From NCBI RefSeq assembly GCF_016793705.1, contig NZ_JAEULO010000051.1, forward strand, positions 1 through 55,429: a stretch of 55,429 bases of DNA. Direction: 5' to 3'. A program made the translations under genes and the position numbers. Source of the stretch: Tabrizicola sp. (GTDB lineage Bacteria; Pseudomonadota; Alphaproteobacteria; Rhodobacterales; Rhodobacteraceae). This document shows positions 47,985-55,429 of the stretch, one piece after another; within the stretch, counting starts at the first letter, position 1, and each line of letters starts with the position of its first letter. The notes beneath the pieces are model-generated. The model was not told where the DNA came from and ran no database searches. It saw only the letters and a program-made list of their open reading frames with translations.

Positions 47985-48790
47985 GGCGCGGCATGATCGA
48001 GAAGAACCACCCGAGCCTGTCGGTCGGGGCACAATGCCGCCTGTTGTCGATCTCGCGGTCATCGTTCTATTACGCGCCGCAGGGCGAAACGGCGATGAAC
48101 CTCGACCTCATGCTGCTGATCGACAAGCAGTTCCTCGAGACCCCGTTCTGCGGCGTGCGGCAGATGACATGGCACCTGCAGAACGAAGGCCATGCCGTGA
48201 ATGAAAAGCGCATCCGGCGGCTGATGCGCCTCATGCGGTTGATGCCGATCTACCAGAAGCCTGACACCAGCAAGCCCGCGAAGGGCCACAAGACCTACCC
48301 CTATCTGTTGGGCGGGCTGCGGGTGGAGCGGCCCAATCAGGTCTGGTGCGCCGACATCACCTATTTGCCGATGCGCAAAGGCTTCATCTATCTGGTGGCC
48401 ATCATGGACTGGTTCACCCGCAAGGTGCTGGCCTGGCGCATCTCCAACACGCTGGAGGCGGACTTCTGCATCGAGGCGCTGAACGAGGCGGTTCACAGGT
48501 TCGGCCCGCCCGACATCATGAACACCGACCAAGGCAGCCAGTTCAAGTCCTTCGCATGGACTGACCGGCTGAAACGGATCGGCACCCGGATCTCGATGGA
48601 CGGCAAGGGGCGCTGCCTCGACAACATCTTCATCGAGCGCCTCTGGCGGTCCCCGAAGTATGAATGCGTCCACCTGCACGCATGGGAGACCGGATCGCAG
48701 GCCAGAACCGGCATCGAGCGCTGGATCACCTTCTACAACACCCAGCGGCCCCACGCGGCCCATGGCGGACGCCCGCCCGCCGTGGTCTAG
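47969..48790 (+). CDS. IS3-family transposase OrfB (DDE integrase core)
   Basis: About 273 residues from a TTG; the true product is probably the frameshift fusion with OrfA. An HTH_21-type segment (GVRQMTWHLQNEGHAVNEKRI) precedes the rve core, with the catalytic residues in WCADITYLP (D), MNTDQGSQF (D) and NIFIERLWRS (E). The ending YNTQRPHAAHGGRPPA is normal. No disruption is seen, so the element may still move. Confidence 0.88.
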   Translation: MDQQVRRGMIEKNHPSLSVGAQCRLLSISRSSFYYAPQGETAMNLDLMLLIDKQFLETPFCGVRQMTWHLQNEGHAVNEKRIRRLMRLMRLMPIYQKPDTSKPAKGHKTYPYLLGGLRVERPNQVWCADITYLPMRKGFIYLVAIMDWFTRKVLAWRISNTLEADFCIEALNEAVHRFGPPDIMNTDQGSQFKSFAWTDRLKRIGTRISMDGKGRCLDNIFIERLWRSPKYECVHLHAWETGSQARTGIERWITFYNTQRPHAAHGGRPPAVV

Positions 48791-48855
48791 TTCAACACCA
48801 TCGAAACCGATCAGCAGGTGCAGGCAGTAGCTCAAATCTCCCGGAAATCTGTCCA

Positions 48856-49128
48856 AGAGTTGCGGAGGAGCTCAGCGGAGCTTGCGACCTACCCCAGCAA
48901 GTAGGGCCTTACCGACAAGGCTTGCGAGCTCTTGGTGCGGCCGATCGAAGGGTGAACCTGCGAAGTTTTGTGGATCTGGAAGATGCGCCTCGTGGTCGCC
49001 CGACGTTCACGACTTGCTAACTATCTTCTGTTCAACTCAACCTTGGCGAGAGCAGCCCAATAATTCAATCAACTAAAAACTGAATGCACTGAAGCATCGA
49101 CTGCACCAACTGAACTCGGATTTACCAT
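48856..49128. other. intergenic, no gene seen
   Basis: Between the IS3 element and the next remnant. Composition falls towards 49100. Only short frames without a plausible start are present, and I recognise nothing. Confidence 0.4.
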
Positions 49129-49703
49129 CTAGATTCTCGCCGCCCAGACCCGGAACCTTGCCTGCCCGGTGACCCCTCGGACGAGATCTCGCCGGACCAG
49201 CAGGTCAAGATTGCGCAGCACCGCGGCGCGGCTGGCGCCAGTTTCGGACCCGGCCTGCCCCACTCCGCGCATCGGCTGCGATGCAAGCGCCGCGATCAGC
49301 CGGGCGGGCGTGCGGCCGGTCAGGTCCGCCGTGCCGACCAGGGCCCGGTCGCGCCAGGCGGCCAGCCGCTCCAGCGCCATCAGCGCCGCCAGCACGGCCC
49401 GATGCGCCCCCTGCACCCAGGCCGCCAGCCGTCGCTCCGGCGGGCCCGAGGCGACAAGCGCCCCAAAAGCCGGTCAGCGCCAGCGGCAGGAAGGCCAATC
49501 CCCCTTGCCCCGCCGCAAGCCGCGCCCCCAGCACCGCCGCCTCCAGTCCGAGCAGATGCTCCGGCCGCTCGTCCAGGCTCCGCCACAGGTGAAACGCCGC
49601 ACAGCCCCGCGTCACGGCGGATCGCCCGTCCAGTCCCGCCAGCACCCCGGCAAGGTCGAGGGCAAGGTCCGCATCCCTGCGTCGCAGCTGACGCGCCAGT
49701 CGG
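49129..49703 (-). pseudogene. C-terminal fragment of a DUF1612/RHE_PE00001-like DNA-binding protein, frameshifted
   Basis: Reverse strand. An upstream part (ALDLAGVLAGLDGRSAVTRG, RSLDERPEHLLGLEAAVLGA) and a downstream part (GRTPARLIAALASQPMRG, GASRAAVLRNLDLLVRRDL, VTGQARFRVWAARI) are in different frames that meet near 49455-49475 next to a CCCC AAAA run. The end is a winged-helix-like domain. Proteins of this type are often carried on plasmids of alphaproteobacteria. The N-terminus is missing beyond 49703. Confidence 0.6.
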
Positions 49704-49829
49704 CGTCAACGCGGAGGTTCGAATATCCTGGACAACTTCATCGGTTGGACAAACGTCGCCCGGATTGTCCGCAATCCGCTTCAAAGAAGGGTGTGGATGT
49801 ATTCTCTCATCTCCTCGGCACAGTTAGAC

Positions 49830-50269
49830 AGGTGCCAATCAGACGTCCGCGCCGATCGTCCGGTCCCCTTTTTCGCCCGCAGACTCTAAGCCATGCGGTG
49901 CGCCTTCAGGTAGGTCGCGTCGATCAGGACCGTCATATGCTCGGTGCCTTCGGAGGCTAGTCCCTCCATTATCCTCGCAAAGACTCCTATGTCACCCCAC
50001 CGCTTCCAACGGTTGTAGAGCGTCTTCGGCGGGCCATACTCACGCGCGGCGTCGCACCAACGCAAGCCATTGCTATTGATTAATATTATGCCGCTCAACA
50101 CGCGTCGACCGTCTACACGCGTCTTGCCATGGCTCTTCGGGAAGAACGGCTTCAACCGCTCCATCTGCTCGTCGGTCAGCCAGAAGAAGTTGCCAATCAC
50201 CTCTCCCGTCAGTTCGGGAGCTTGAATCATGCAGGCAGGGCTGCTCAAGCCGATTAATGGGTCCTGACC
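49830..50269 (-). mobile_element. degenerate IS5-family remnant
   Basis: On the reverse strand, from an end at 50269 (GGTCAGGAC), the frame reads FFWLTDEQMERLKPFFPKSH and NGLRWCDAAREYGPPKTLYN, the N-terminal part of an IS5-type transposase. It meets a stop at 49886 within what is normally LKAHRTASSL, and similarity fades near 49830. Not functional. Confidence 0.75.
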
Positions 50270-50440
50270 GTAATGAGGACGCTCTACCGCATGATGTGCT
50301 TGGTCGCATGGATCAAGCTATGGCGATCATACGCTTGCCGTTCCGGTTGTCGGTTCACTGTCGCCTAGGTGGATTCAATTAACTTCCCATTAACCCTCGC
50401 GGCATAACGTGGGCGAAAGTGACCGAATCCTAGGTGGCCC

Positions 50441-50653
50441 ATGCATCCGAGCGAGTTGAAGAACCAAGCCCTTGTCGCCGCTGCGAAGGCTGAGCGCGAC
50501 GGGTTCGCCGCGACCGCTGAGGCCCTGAAAGCCTTGGCATTTGGATGTGCGGCAGAAGCGCGCGACCTTCTGTTGAGCCCTCAACGCGATATCCTACAGA
50601 CCAAAGATGATTCTGCCCAAGATAGAATTTTCTTCCTCAGCATGATCTATTAA
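50441..50653 (+). CDS. small protein of unknown function, first of the secretion cluster
   Basis: 70 residues, rich in Ala and charged residues and probably all helical (LKNQALVAAAKAERDGF, TAEALKALAFGCAAEARDLL). AGGTGG lies 6 bases before the ATG. It has no signal peptide. It precedes two more small genes and the type I secretion genes on the same strand. Function unknown. Confidence 0.55.
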   Translation: MHPSELKNQALVAAAKAERDGFAATAEALKALAFGCAAEARDLLLSPQRDILQTKDDSAQDRIFFLSMIY

Positions 50654-50713
50654 GAGAATCTTTACCAAGCTCGGCTGTTCTCCAAGGTAGATGCTGCTTG
50701 GAGATTGCTCAGA

Positions 50714-50947
50714 ATGAGACAATGGCAAAAGGACGCTCTGCGCGTCATCCGTGAAGCCCGCGCCCACGCTACCAGGATCTCCGATTCCAGACTGCACGTG
50801 GCGTGCAGCCGTTCCATCGACGCGATGGTCATGGACGGCTGCATAATGCCGTCGGAGCTGCGCATCTACGCCCGGCAGATCCGCGAGACCTACGGCAATC
50901 TGGAGACGGAGGCCGCGTGTCTGAATGCAACGGCGCTGGCGGGGTGA
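50714..50947 (+). CDS. small protein of unknown function, second of the secretion cluster
   Basis: 77 residues from ATG 50714 (TTG 50705 is an alternative). Predicted helical, with Arg-rich first half (DALRVIREARAHATRI) and MPSELRIYARQIRETY later. There is no recognised family. It is coupled to the next gene by a GTGA overlap, which argues for a shared role. Confidence 0.55.
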   Translation: MRQWQKDALRVIREARAHATRISDSRLHVACSRSIDAMVMDGCIMPSELRIYARQIRETYGNLETEAACLNATALAG

Positions 50948-51489
50948 TCGAGATGGATATTCTCCAGCTTTACAATCATTTTGCGTTTCTGATACTCTCG
51001 GCATCCCTGCTTGCCGTACTTGGCCTTCGGGGCGTGACGGGTTCGGCCTCCGCACAGGTCACAATGATCCGCGATTTCCGTACTTTGGCGGAACGGGCTG
51101 ACCGGAATTGCCTGTTGGAGCGGACCACCGAGCTTGAGCTGGATTTGGACGCATCCTCGACCCACAGCGCAGGAAACGTGCTGGCCTTCCCTTCGGATCG
51201 ATCCGGTCGGCGCTTTGTAAGTGCATCCGACCGGTTCATCCGAACCCTCGCAGTCATCACAAAAGACAGATGCGACCTGAGTGTGTGGTGCCTCCAGCCG
51301 CGTCTTGGGGAACTGAAGCGCCTGGATGCAAATTGTCAGCGCCTCCGGTCCGCATTGGAAGTCGGACGCATTCAATTGGCTACAAAAGAACCTATCTTGC
51401 CCGAAAGATGCGCCAATCATGGACCTGAGCGACTGCCTGCCGACGGGATCGGTGGCGTACGACTTTGGTTTCATCTGATGCAGTGGTGA
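50944..51489 (+). CDS. membrane-anchored protein of unknown function in the secretion cluster
   Basis: 181 residues if started at the GTG that overlaps the previous stop; ATG 50953 is three codons on. A single membrane helix lies at about residues 10-32 (FAFLILSASLLAVLGLRG). The rest is soluble, with six Cys. It ends 6 bases before the ABC transporter gene. Its place suggests an accessory part of the exporter, by inference only. Confidence 0.55.
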   Translation: MIEMDILQLYNHFAFLILSASLLAVLGLRGVTGSASAQVTMIRDFRTLAERADRNCLLERTTELELDLDASSTHSAGNVLAFPSDRSGRRFVSASDRFIRTLAVITKDRCDLSVWCLQPRLGELKRLDANCQRLRSALEVGRIQLATKEPILPERCANHGPERLPADGIGGVRLWFHLMQW

Positions 51490-51495
51490 GCTCGA

Positions 51496-53232
51496 TTGGA
51501 TAGTAGCCACAAGCGTTTGGGTATTCAGGAACTTCGATCGGCGCGGCGGGAGGCGTCCGGGCTGATCATGGCAATAGTTGTGTTCAGTGTGTTTATAAAC
51601 GCTCTGATGCTCACCGGCCCGCTCTTCATGCTGCAAGTCTATGACCGGGTGCTGGGCAGTGGGTCCGAAGCAACGCTGGTTGCGCTGTCGATCTTGGTCA
51701 TCTGCCTGTTCCTTGCCATGGGTGTTCTGGAGAACGCCCGTGGCCGGGTGACGGCGATTGTCGGGGCACGGTTTCAGGAGCGGCTTGATCGGCGCGTCTT
51801 TGTGGCCGCGATGCAGCGTTCGGCAGTTGCTCCCAACGATCCGACTGCGATGGCGGCGCAGCGTGATCTGGAAGCAATCCGGACCTTCCTCGCTTCATCG
51901 GTCTTCCTCGCACTGATGGACTTACCCTGGACCCCCTTCTTCATCGCAGCAATCTTCATCTTTCATCCGCTCCTTGGCTGGCTTGCGATCGGGGGCGGGA
52001 TATTTCTTATTTCTGTCACGACGCTGAACCAGATCCTGTCCAAACAGCCGCAGAAGGAAGCAGGCTTAGCATCGGTACAGTCAGAACGGCTCTCCGACCA
52101 GTTGAAGAATGAGGCCGAATCGCTGCAAGCGCTTGGCATGTCCAAAGCCGGATATGATCGCTGGCAGGTGGCACGACGCGTAGCGCTTCAAAGAGGTATT
52201 GCGGCGACGGAATTGGCTGGTGGCTTTGGCTCGATGACCAAGACCTTCCGGCTCTTTCTGCAATCCGCGATGCTGGGCCTCGGAGCCTGGTTGGTGCTGC
52301 AACACCAATTGACCGCTGGCGCGATGAGTGCAGGCTCCATCCTGATGGGACGTGCACTCGCACCGATCGAGATGGCCGTGGGACAATGGCCGACGGCGCA
52401 ACGCGCAAACGAGGCTTGGCATCGGTTGTCCGAGCTCCTGTCCCATGCTTCACCAATTCCTCCGCGCACCACTTTGCCGCGACCAAGAGCCTTGCTTGAG
52501 GTCGAAAGGCTGACAGTCGGCCCGCCAGGAGAACAGGGAGCAATCCTGCGTATGGTCAGCTTCAGGGTGGAGCCGGGACAGGCGATCGGTGTGATCGGCT
52601 CGTCGGGCTCCGGCAAATCCACTCTGGCCAGGGCCCTGACCGGGATCTGGCGGCCACTTGGTGGCACAATCCGGTTGGATGGCGCGGCGCTCGATCAGTA
52701 CGAACCGGACGTGTTGGGACGTCTGATGGGGTATCTGCCGCAAAGAATGATGCTCTTCGACGGTACGATTGCCGAGAATATCGCGCGCCTCGATGCCCAG
52801 GCCGACGCTACGCAGATCGTCGCGGCGGCGAAGAAGGCCGACGCCCACGACATGATCGTCAAGCTGCCCAACGGCTATGATACACGCATATCGGCGGCAG
52901 TAAGTAGACTTTCGGGCGGGCAGATGCAGCGCATCGGTCTCGCGCGGGCACTTTATGGGGATCCGGTGCTGCTCGTTCTCGATGAGCCAAACTCAAATCT
53001 GGACAACGAGGGGTCAGCTGCAATGAACGCAGCAATCCGGGCCATGAAGGCGGATGGCAAATCGATCCTCATCATGGCGCACCGACCCGCAGCAATTCAG
53101 GAGTGCGATCTCTTGCTGGTGCTGGAGGGCGGGATGCTGAAGGGATTCGGCCCGCGCGATCAGGTGCTACGTGAACTGGTCAAGAACCACACAGAGGTCT
53201 TGAAGACACAGGCGTCGGGTGGTGTGGCATGA
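51496..53232 (+). CDS. type I secretion system permease/ATPase (PrtD-like)
   Basis: 578 residues, the length of PrtD/HasD-type exporters without a C39 peptidase domain. A six-helix membrane domain (about 20-310, GPLFMLQVYDRVL signature) is followed by the nucleotide-binding domain: Walker A GSSGSGKST (368-376), LSGGQMQR signature, Walker B VLLVLDEPN and MAHRP H-loop. It drives one-step export of RTX substrates from cytoplasm to outside. The start is a TTG with GGTGAG upstream. It overlaps the adaptor gene (ATGA). Confidence 0.92.
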   Translation: MDSSHKRLGIQELRSARREASGLIMAIVVFSVFINALMLTGPLFMLQVYDRVLGSGSEATLVALSILVICLFLAMGVLENARGRVTAIVGARFQERLDRRVFVAAMQRSAVAPNDPTAMAAQRDLEAIRTFLASSVFLALMDLPWTPFFIAAIFIFHPLLGWLAIGGGIFLISVTTLNQILSKQPQKEAGLASVQSERLSDQLKNEAESLQALGMSKAGYDRWQVARRVALQRGIAATELAGGFGSMTKTFRLFLQSAMLGLGAWLVLQHQLTAGAMSAGSILMGRALAPIEMAVGQWPTAQRANEAWHRLSELLSHASPIPPRTTLPRPRALLEVERLTVGPPGEQGAILRMVSFRVEPGQAIGVIGSSGSGKSTLARALTGIWRPLGGTIRLDGAALDQYEPDVLGRLMGYLPQRMMLFDGTIAENIARLDAQADATQIVAAAKKADAHDMIVKLPNGYDTRISAAVSRLSGGQMQRIGLARALYGDPVLLVLDEPNSNLDNEGSAAMNAAIRAMKADGKSILIMAHRPAAIQECDLLLVLEGGMLKGFGPRDQVLRELVKNHTEVLKTQASGGVA

Positions 53233-54533
53233 ACGAGAAGGCCGTGACCTGGTCAGCTGGCCGTCCGCTCTTCTGGGGTTTCCTGACACTGCTGCTTTTG
53301 CTCGGTGGGCTTGGGGCCTGGTCGGTGTTCACAACACTGGCGGGGGCTATCATTGCGCAGGGCCAGGTAGAGGTGTCGCAAAGCCGACAGGTCATCCAGC
53401 ATCTCGATGGCGGCGTAGTGGCGGAAATCCTCGTAAAGGAAGGAGACAGTGTCCATGCGGACGCAGTGCTTTTGCGACTGGATGGTAGTCAGCTGCGATC
53501 CGAACTCGCGATCCTCGAGAACCAGTTCTACGAGAGCAGCGCTCAGCGGGCGCGGCTGGAAGCAGAGCGGGATGCTGCCGAGACCATTCGCTTCCCGCTG
53601 GAGCTGCTCAACGCAGCAGCAGGCAGCCAAGATATCGCTGGGATGATAGAAGGTCAGGCAAGTCTATTTGCTGCCCATCAGGAGTCACTCACCCAAGCGA
53701 TCAATCAGCGCCGGACACGCGCCGGACAGATTTCCAGCCAGGTAGAGGGCATCGAGGCGCAGCGGGCGGCGATTGACACCCAGATTGTGCTTCTGAAGCC
53801 AGAGTTGGCCGCACAGAAAGAGCTGCTTGATAAGGGATTGACCCAAGCCTCGCGCGTCTCGACCATTGAGCGTGAACTGGCGCAAGCAAACGGTCGCAAG
53901 GGCGAGCTGACCGCAGGGTGGGCCGAGGCGGCGGGCCGTATCACCGAGATCGAGATCGAGATCACGGCGCTTGCAACGCAGCAGCGAGAAAAGGCGGAAG
54001 CCGAGTTGCGTGATGTGGTTGCCCGCCAACTCGAGCTCGTAGAACGGATGAATGCGCTCCATGACCGCATCTCCCGGCTTGATGTGAAAGCGCCGACATC
54101 TGGCATAGTTTTGGGGCTGAAGGTCACTACACCGCACTCCGTCGTCAGGCCCGCCGATGCCCTGATGTTCATTGTCCCCCAGGATCGGCCCCTCCTCGTG
54201 GTCGCTCGCGTTCCCGTTACGCATGTCGACGAGATTCGGCCAGGCCAGGAAGTGCGGCTGGTACTTTCTTCCCTGCCATCCAGAACGACACCCGAGCTTC
54301 ACGGCCTTCTGACTTTGATCTCTGCCGATGCCTTAACGGACGAGCGCACCGGCGCAAGTTACTATCGCGCCGAGATCGCCATCGACCTTGCCCCTCTGCA
54401 GGACATCGCTGGCGCGGCTGTGGTACCCGGTATGCCGGTCGAGGCCTTCATTCGCACCGGCGACCGCACGCCGCTCTCCTATCTCCTAAAACCATTCACG
54501 GATTACTTCCGGGCCGCCTTCAGAGAGACCTGA
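53229..54533 (+). CDS. HlyD-family type I secretion periplasmic adaptor
   Basis: 434 residues. A short cytoplasmic end, one membrane helix (about 14-37), a lipoyl-like half (QVIQHLDGGVVAEILVKEGD), long coiled coils (about 95-280) and the closing IVPQDRPLLVVARVP and GMPVEAFIRTGDRTPLSYLL segments are all typical. It bridges the ABC transporter to an outer-membrane TolC protein. No tolC is nearby, so one elsewhere must serve. Confidence 0.93.
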   Translation: MNEKAVTWSAGRPLFWGFLTLLLLLGGLGAWSVFTTLAGAIIAQGQVEVSQSRQVIQHLDGGVVAEILVKEGDSVHADAVLLRLDGSQLRSELAILENQFYESSAQRARLEAERDAAETIRFPLELLNAAAGSQDIAGMIEGQASLFAAHQESLTQAINQRRTRAGQISSQVEGIEAQRAAIDTQIVLLKPELAAQKELLDKGLTQASRVSTIERELAQANGRKGELTAGWAEAAGRITEIEIEITALATQQREKAEAELRDVVARQLELVERMNALHDRISRLDVKAPTSGIVLGLKVTTPHSVVRPADALMFIVPQDRPLLVVARVPVTHVDEIRPGQEVRLVLSSLPSRTTPELHGLLTLISADALTDERTGASYYRAEIAIDLAPLQDIAGAAVVPGMPVEAFIRTGDRTPLSYLLKPFTDYFRAAFRET

Positions 54534-54704
54534 GGACTTGCCGATAGCTCTACCTGCGGCGCTGTCAGACGAATGCGAACTGGTCTCCGATCGCCCCACC
54601 CAGCTGAGGTGTCAGGCAGCGAGAAGGCCCCGCCACTCGGCGAGAACGGCGGCGCGGTTGCCCCAAGGACCCTCGTTGTGGACAAGGGACGACCGCGGGA
54701 CAGG
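54534..54704. other. intergenic, possible gene remnant
   Basis: No intact gene. On the reverse strand 54600-54680 reads VHNEGPWGNRAAVLAEWRGL to a stop, which resembles a truncated C-terminus of some protein, but I cannot name it. Confidence 0.3.
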
Positions 54705-55388
54705 TCAGGAGTTACGATCAATTAGGCACTTAACGTTCCCGACATTCCACGCCCTACCACGCCGCGTTCTGATTCCGCGCGCTGTGAGCTCTGCCGCGAT
54801 CTCCCGCAAGGAGGTGTGCCCCTCCGCGCGAATGTCCGCAAGCACTGGCGCCAGGTCTGCGGCAAACGCGGCTGCATTGGCCGACACAGCGGTCCTGAGT
54901 GCAACGCCGCCTTTACCGGCCCGCCGGAGGCTCGCCGCACCATTCGGGTTGCCGAGCTTCATCCCACGTGCCTTGGCGACCGCCAGCGCTTCTTTTGTCC
55001 GCCGCGAGATCGCTTCCCGCTCGGCCTGGGCCACCAGCGCCATGATCCCAACGGTCAGATCGTTGGCTTCCGGCATGTCCACAGCCACGAACCTCACCCC
55101 GCTGTCGCGCAGGGCAAGGAGGAAGGCCGCATTCCGGCTAAGCCGGTCCAGCTTTGCGATCACCAGGGTCGCGCCGGTGACCTTCGCCAGGTGCAGCGCC
55201 TTCGCAAGCTCTGGCCGATCGGCCTTGCGCCCGCTCTCGACTTCGGTGAACCGCGCCAGCACGTCCGCGCCGCGGGAGACGGCGAAGTCCTCGATCACCT
55301 TGCGCTGCGCTTCGAGCCCGAGCCCGCTCGCGCCCTGCCGCGCCGTCGAGACCCGCTCGTAGGCCACCAGCCGCTGTCCTGCCGCCAT
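54705..55388 (-). CDS. serine recombinase (resolvase/invertase family)
   Basis: 227 residues. The catalytic domain starts AYERVSTARQGASGLGLEAQ with nucleophile S14, and holds LVIAKLDRLSRN and the EREAISRRTKEALAVAKARG helix. The DNA-binding C-terminal part is LREIAAELTARGIRTRRGRAW. Such enzymes resolve dimers of plasmids or transposons or invert segments. It marks the edge of the accessory region; the 41 bases upstream contain AACGTT and TGTACA and may hold part of its recombination site. Confidence 0.9.
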   Translation of the reverse strand: MAAGQRLVAYERVSTARQGASGLGLEAQRKVIEDFAVSRGADVLARFTEVESGRKADRPELAKALHLAKVTGATLVIAKLDRLSRNAAFLLALRDSGVRFVAVDMPEANDLTVGIMALVAQAEREAISRRTKEALAVAKARGMKLGNPNGAASLRRAGKGGVALRTAVSANAAAFAADLAPVLADIRAEGHTSLREIAAELTARGIRTRRGRAWNVGNVKCLIDRNS

Positions 55389-55429
55389 CTCCGCCCCCTG
55401 TACACAACTGCCTAACGTTCGTTGCGCAG
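55389..55429 (-). promoter_or_regulatory. start of the upstream region of the recombinase gene
   Basis: Only 41 bases are in view. GGGGGCGGAG just before the ATG is the ribosome binding region, and AACGTT and TGTACA are short palindromes that could belong to a res-type site. Confidence 0.3.

Larger units (their letters stand above)
47617..48855 (+). mobile_element. apparently complete IS3-family insertion sequence
   Basis: Carries full orfA and orfB with intact DDE residues. CGGACAG (47617) and CTGTCCA (48849-48855) are the candidate ends; the inverted match beyond seven bases is poor and no clear target duplication is visible, so the limits are approximate. Confidence 0.6.

Noticed and set aside
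54534-54704. A short reverse frame before the recombinase as a real gene
   Set aside because: It has no start with a ribosome binding site and changes frame; at most a remnant.

Overview
The window is a GC-rich chromosome segment from an alphaproteobacterium, most likely Rhodobacterales (Paracoccaceae/Roseobacteraceae). The evidence is a DMSP lyase DddP with all its published catalytic positions, a divergent polysaccharide deacetylase with a long Ala/Pro/Glu linker, a LexA box of the alphaproteobacterial GAAC-N7-GAAC type, and trpGDC-moaC-moeA-lexA gene order. The species cannot be named from sequence alone.

Region 1 (1-1486) looks like the end of an integrated element: a less GC-rich partial gene for a secreted protein, then the isolated 3' end of a tRNA-like gene, as left at an attachment site. 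Region 2 (1709-43177) is mostly core chromosome: polysaccharide deacetylase; ppiD-trpE; an aminotransferase; a parDE toxin-antitoxin pair; fabI-lysE-gpt; pdxH; a double cold-shock protein with a DUF192 protein; a frameshifted VOC gene; tRNA-Pro(TGG); selO; an XRE-cupin regulator beside a kbl-methyltransferase-tdh threonine operon; trpG-trpD-ung-trpC-moaC-moeA followed by SOS-controlled lexA; comEC; gltX; gltA; a polyamine group (carbamoylputrescine amidase, ornithine decarboxylase-like enzyme, Lrp regulator) with a DUF2235 hydrolase; nnr; glnB-glnA; and a heme N-demethylase-like/flavodoxin-fold/esterase operon divergent from dddP.

Region 3 (43334-55429) is accessory DNA. A TPR gene is cut by an IS3 element, which is fused to part of a second IS3 element. 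Next comes a low-GC gene for a 936-residue protein joining a clan GH-A-like glycosidase domain to about 34 RTX calcium-binding nonapeptides and a type I secretion tail. About 3 kb downstream are three small genes and a type I secretion ABC transporter with its HlyD adaptor. The gap between the RTX gene and the secretion genes is mostly transposon debris bounded by two inverted, related IS5-like ends. I infer that a glycosidase-RTX export system was split by insertions. A serine recombinase closes the window.

Repeats matter here. A 110-base intergenic element occurs twice, plus one partial copy, and has a hairpin with compensatory changes. A 15-base palindrome occurs at two intergenic sites. 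A palindromic repeat has inserted in frame in nnr. Threonine dehydrogenase has lost all four structural-zinc cysteines.
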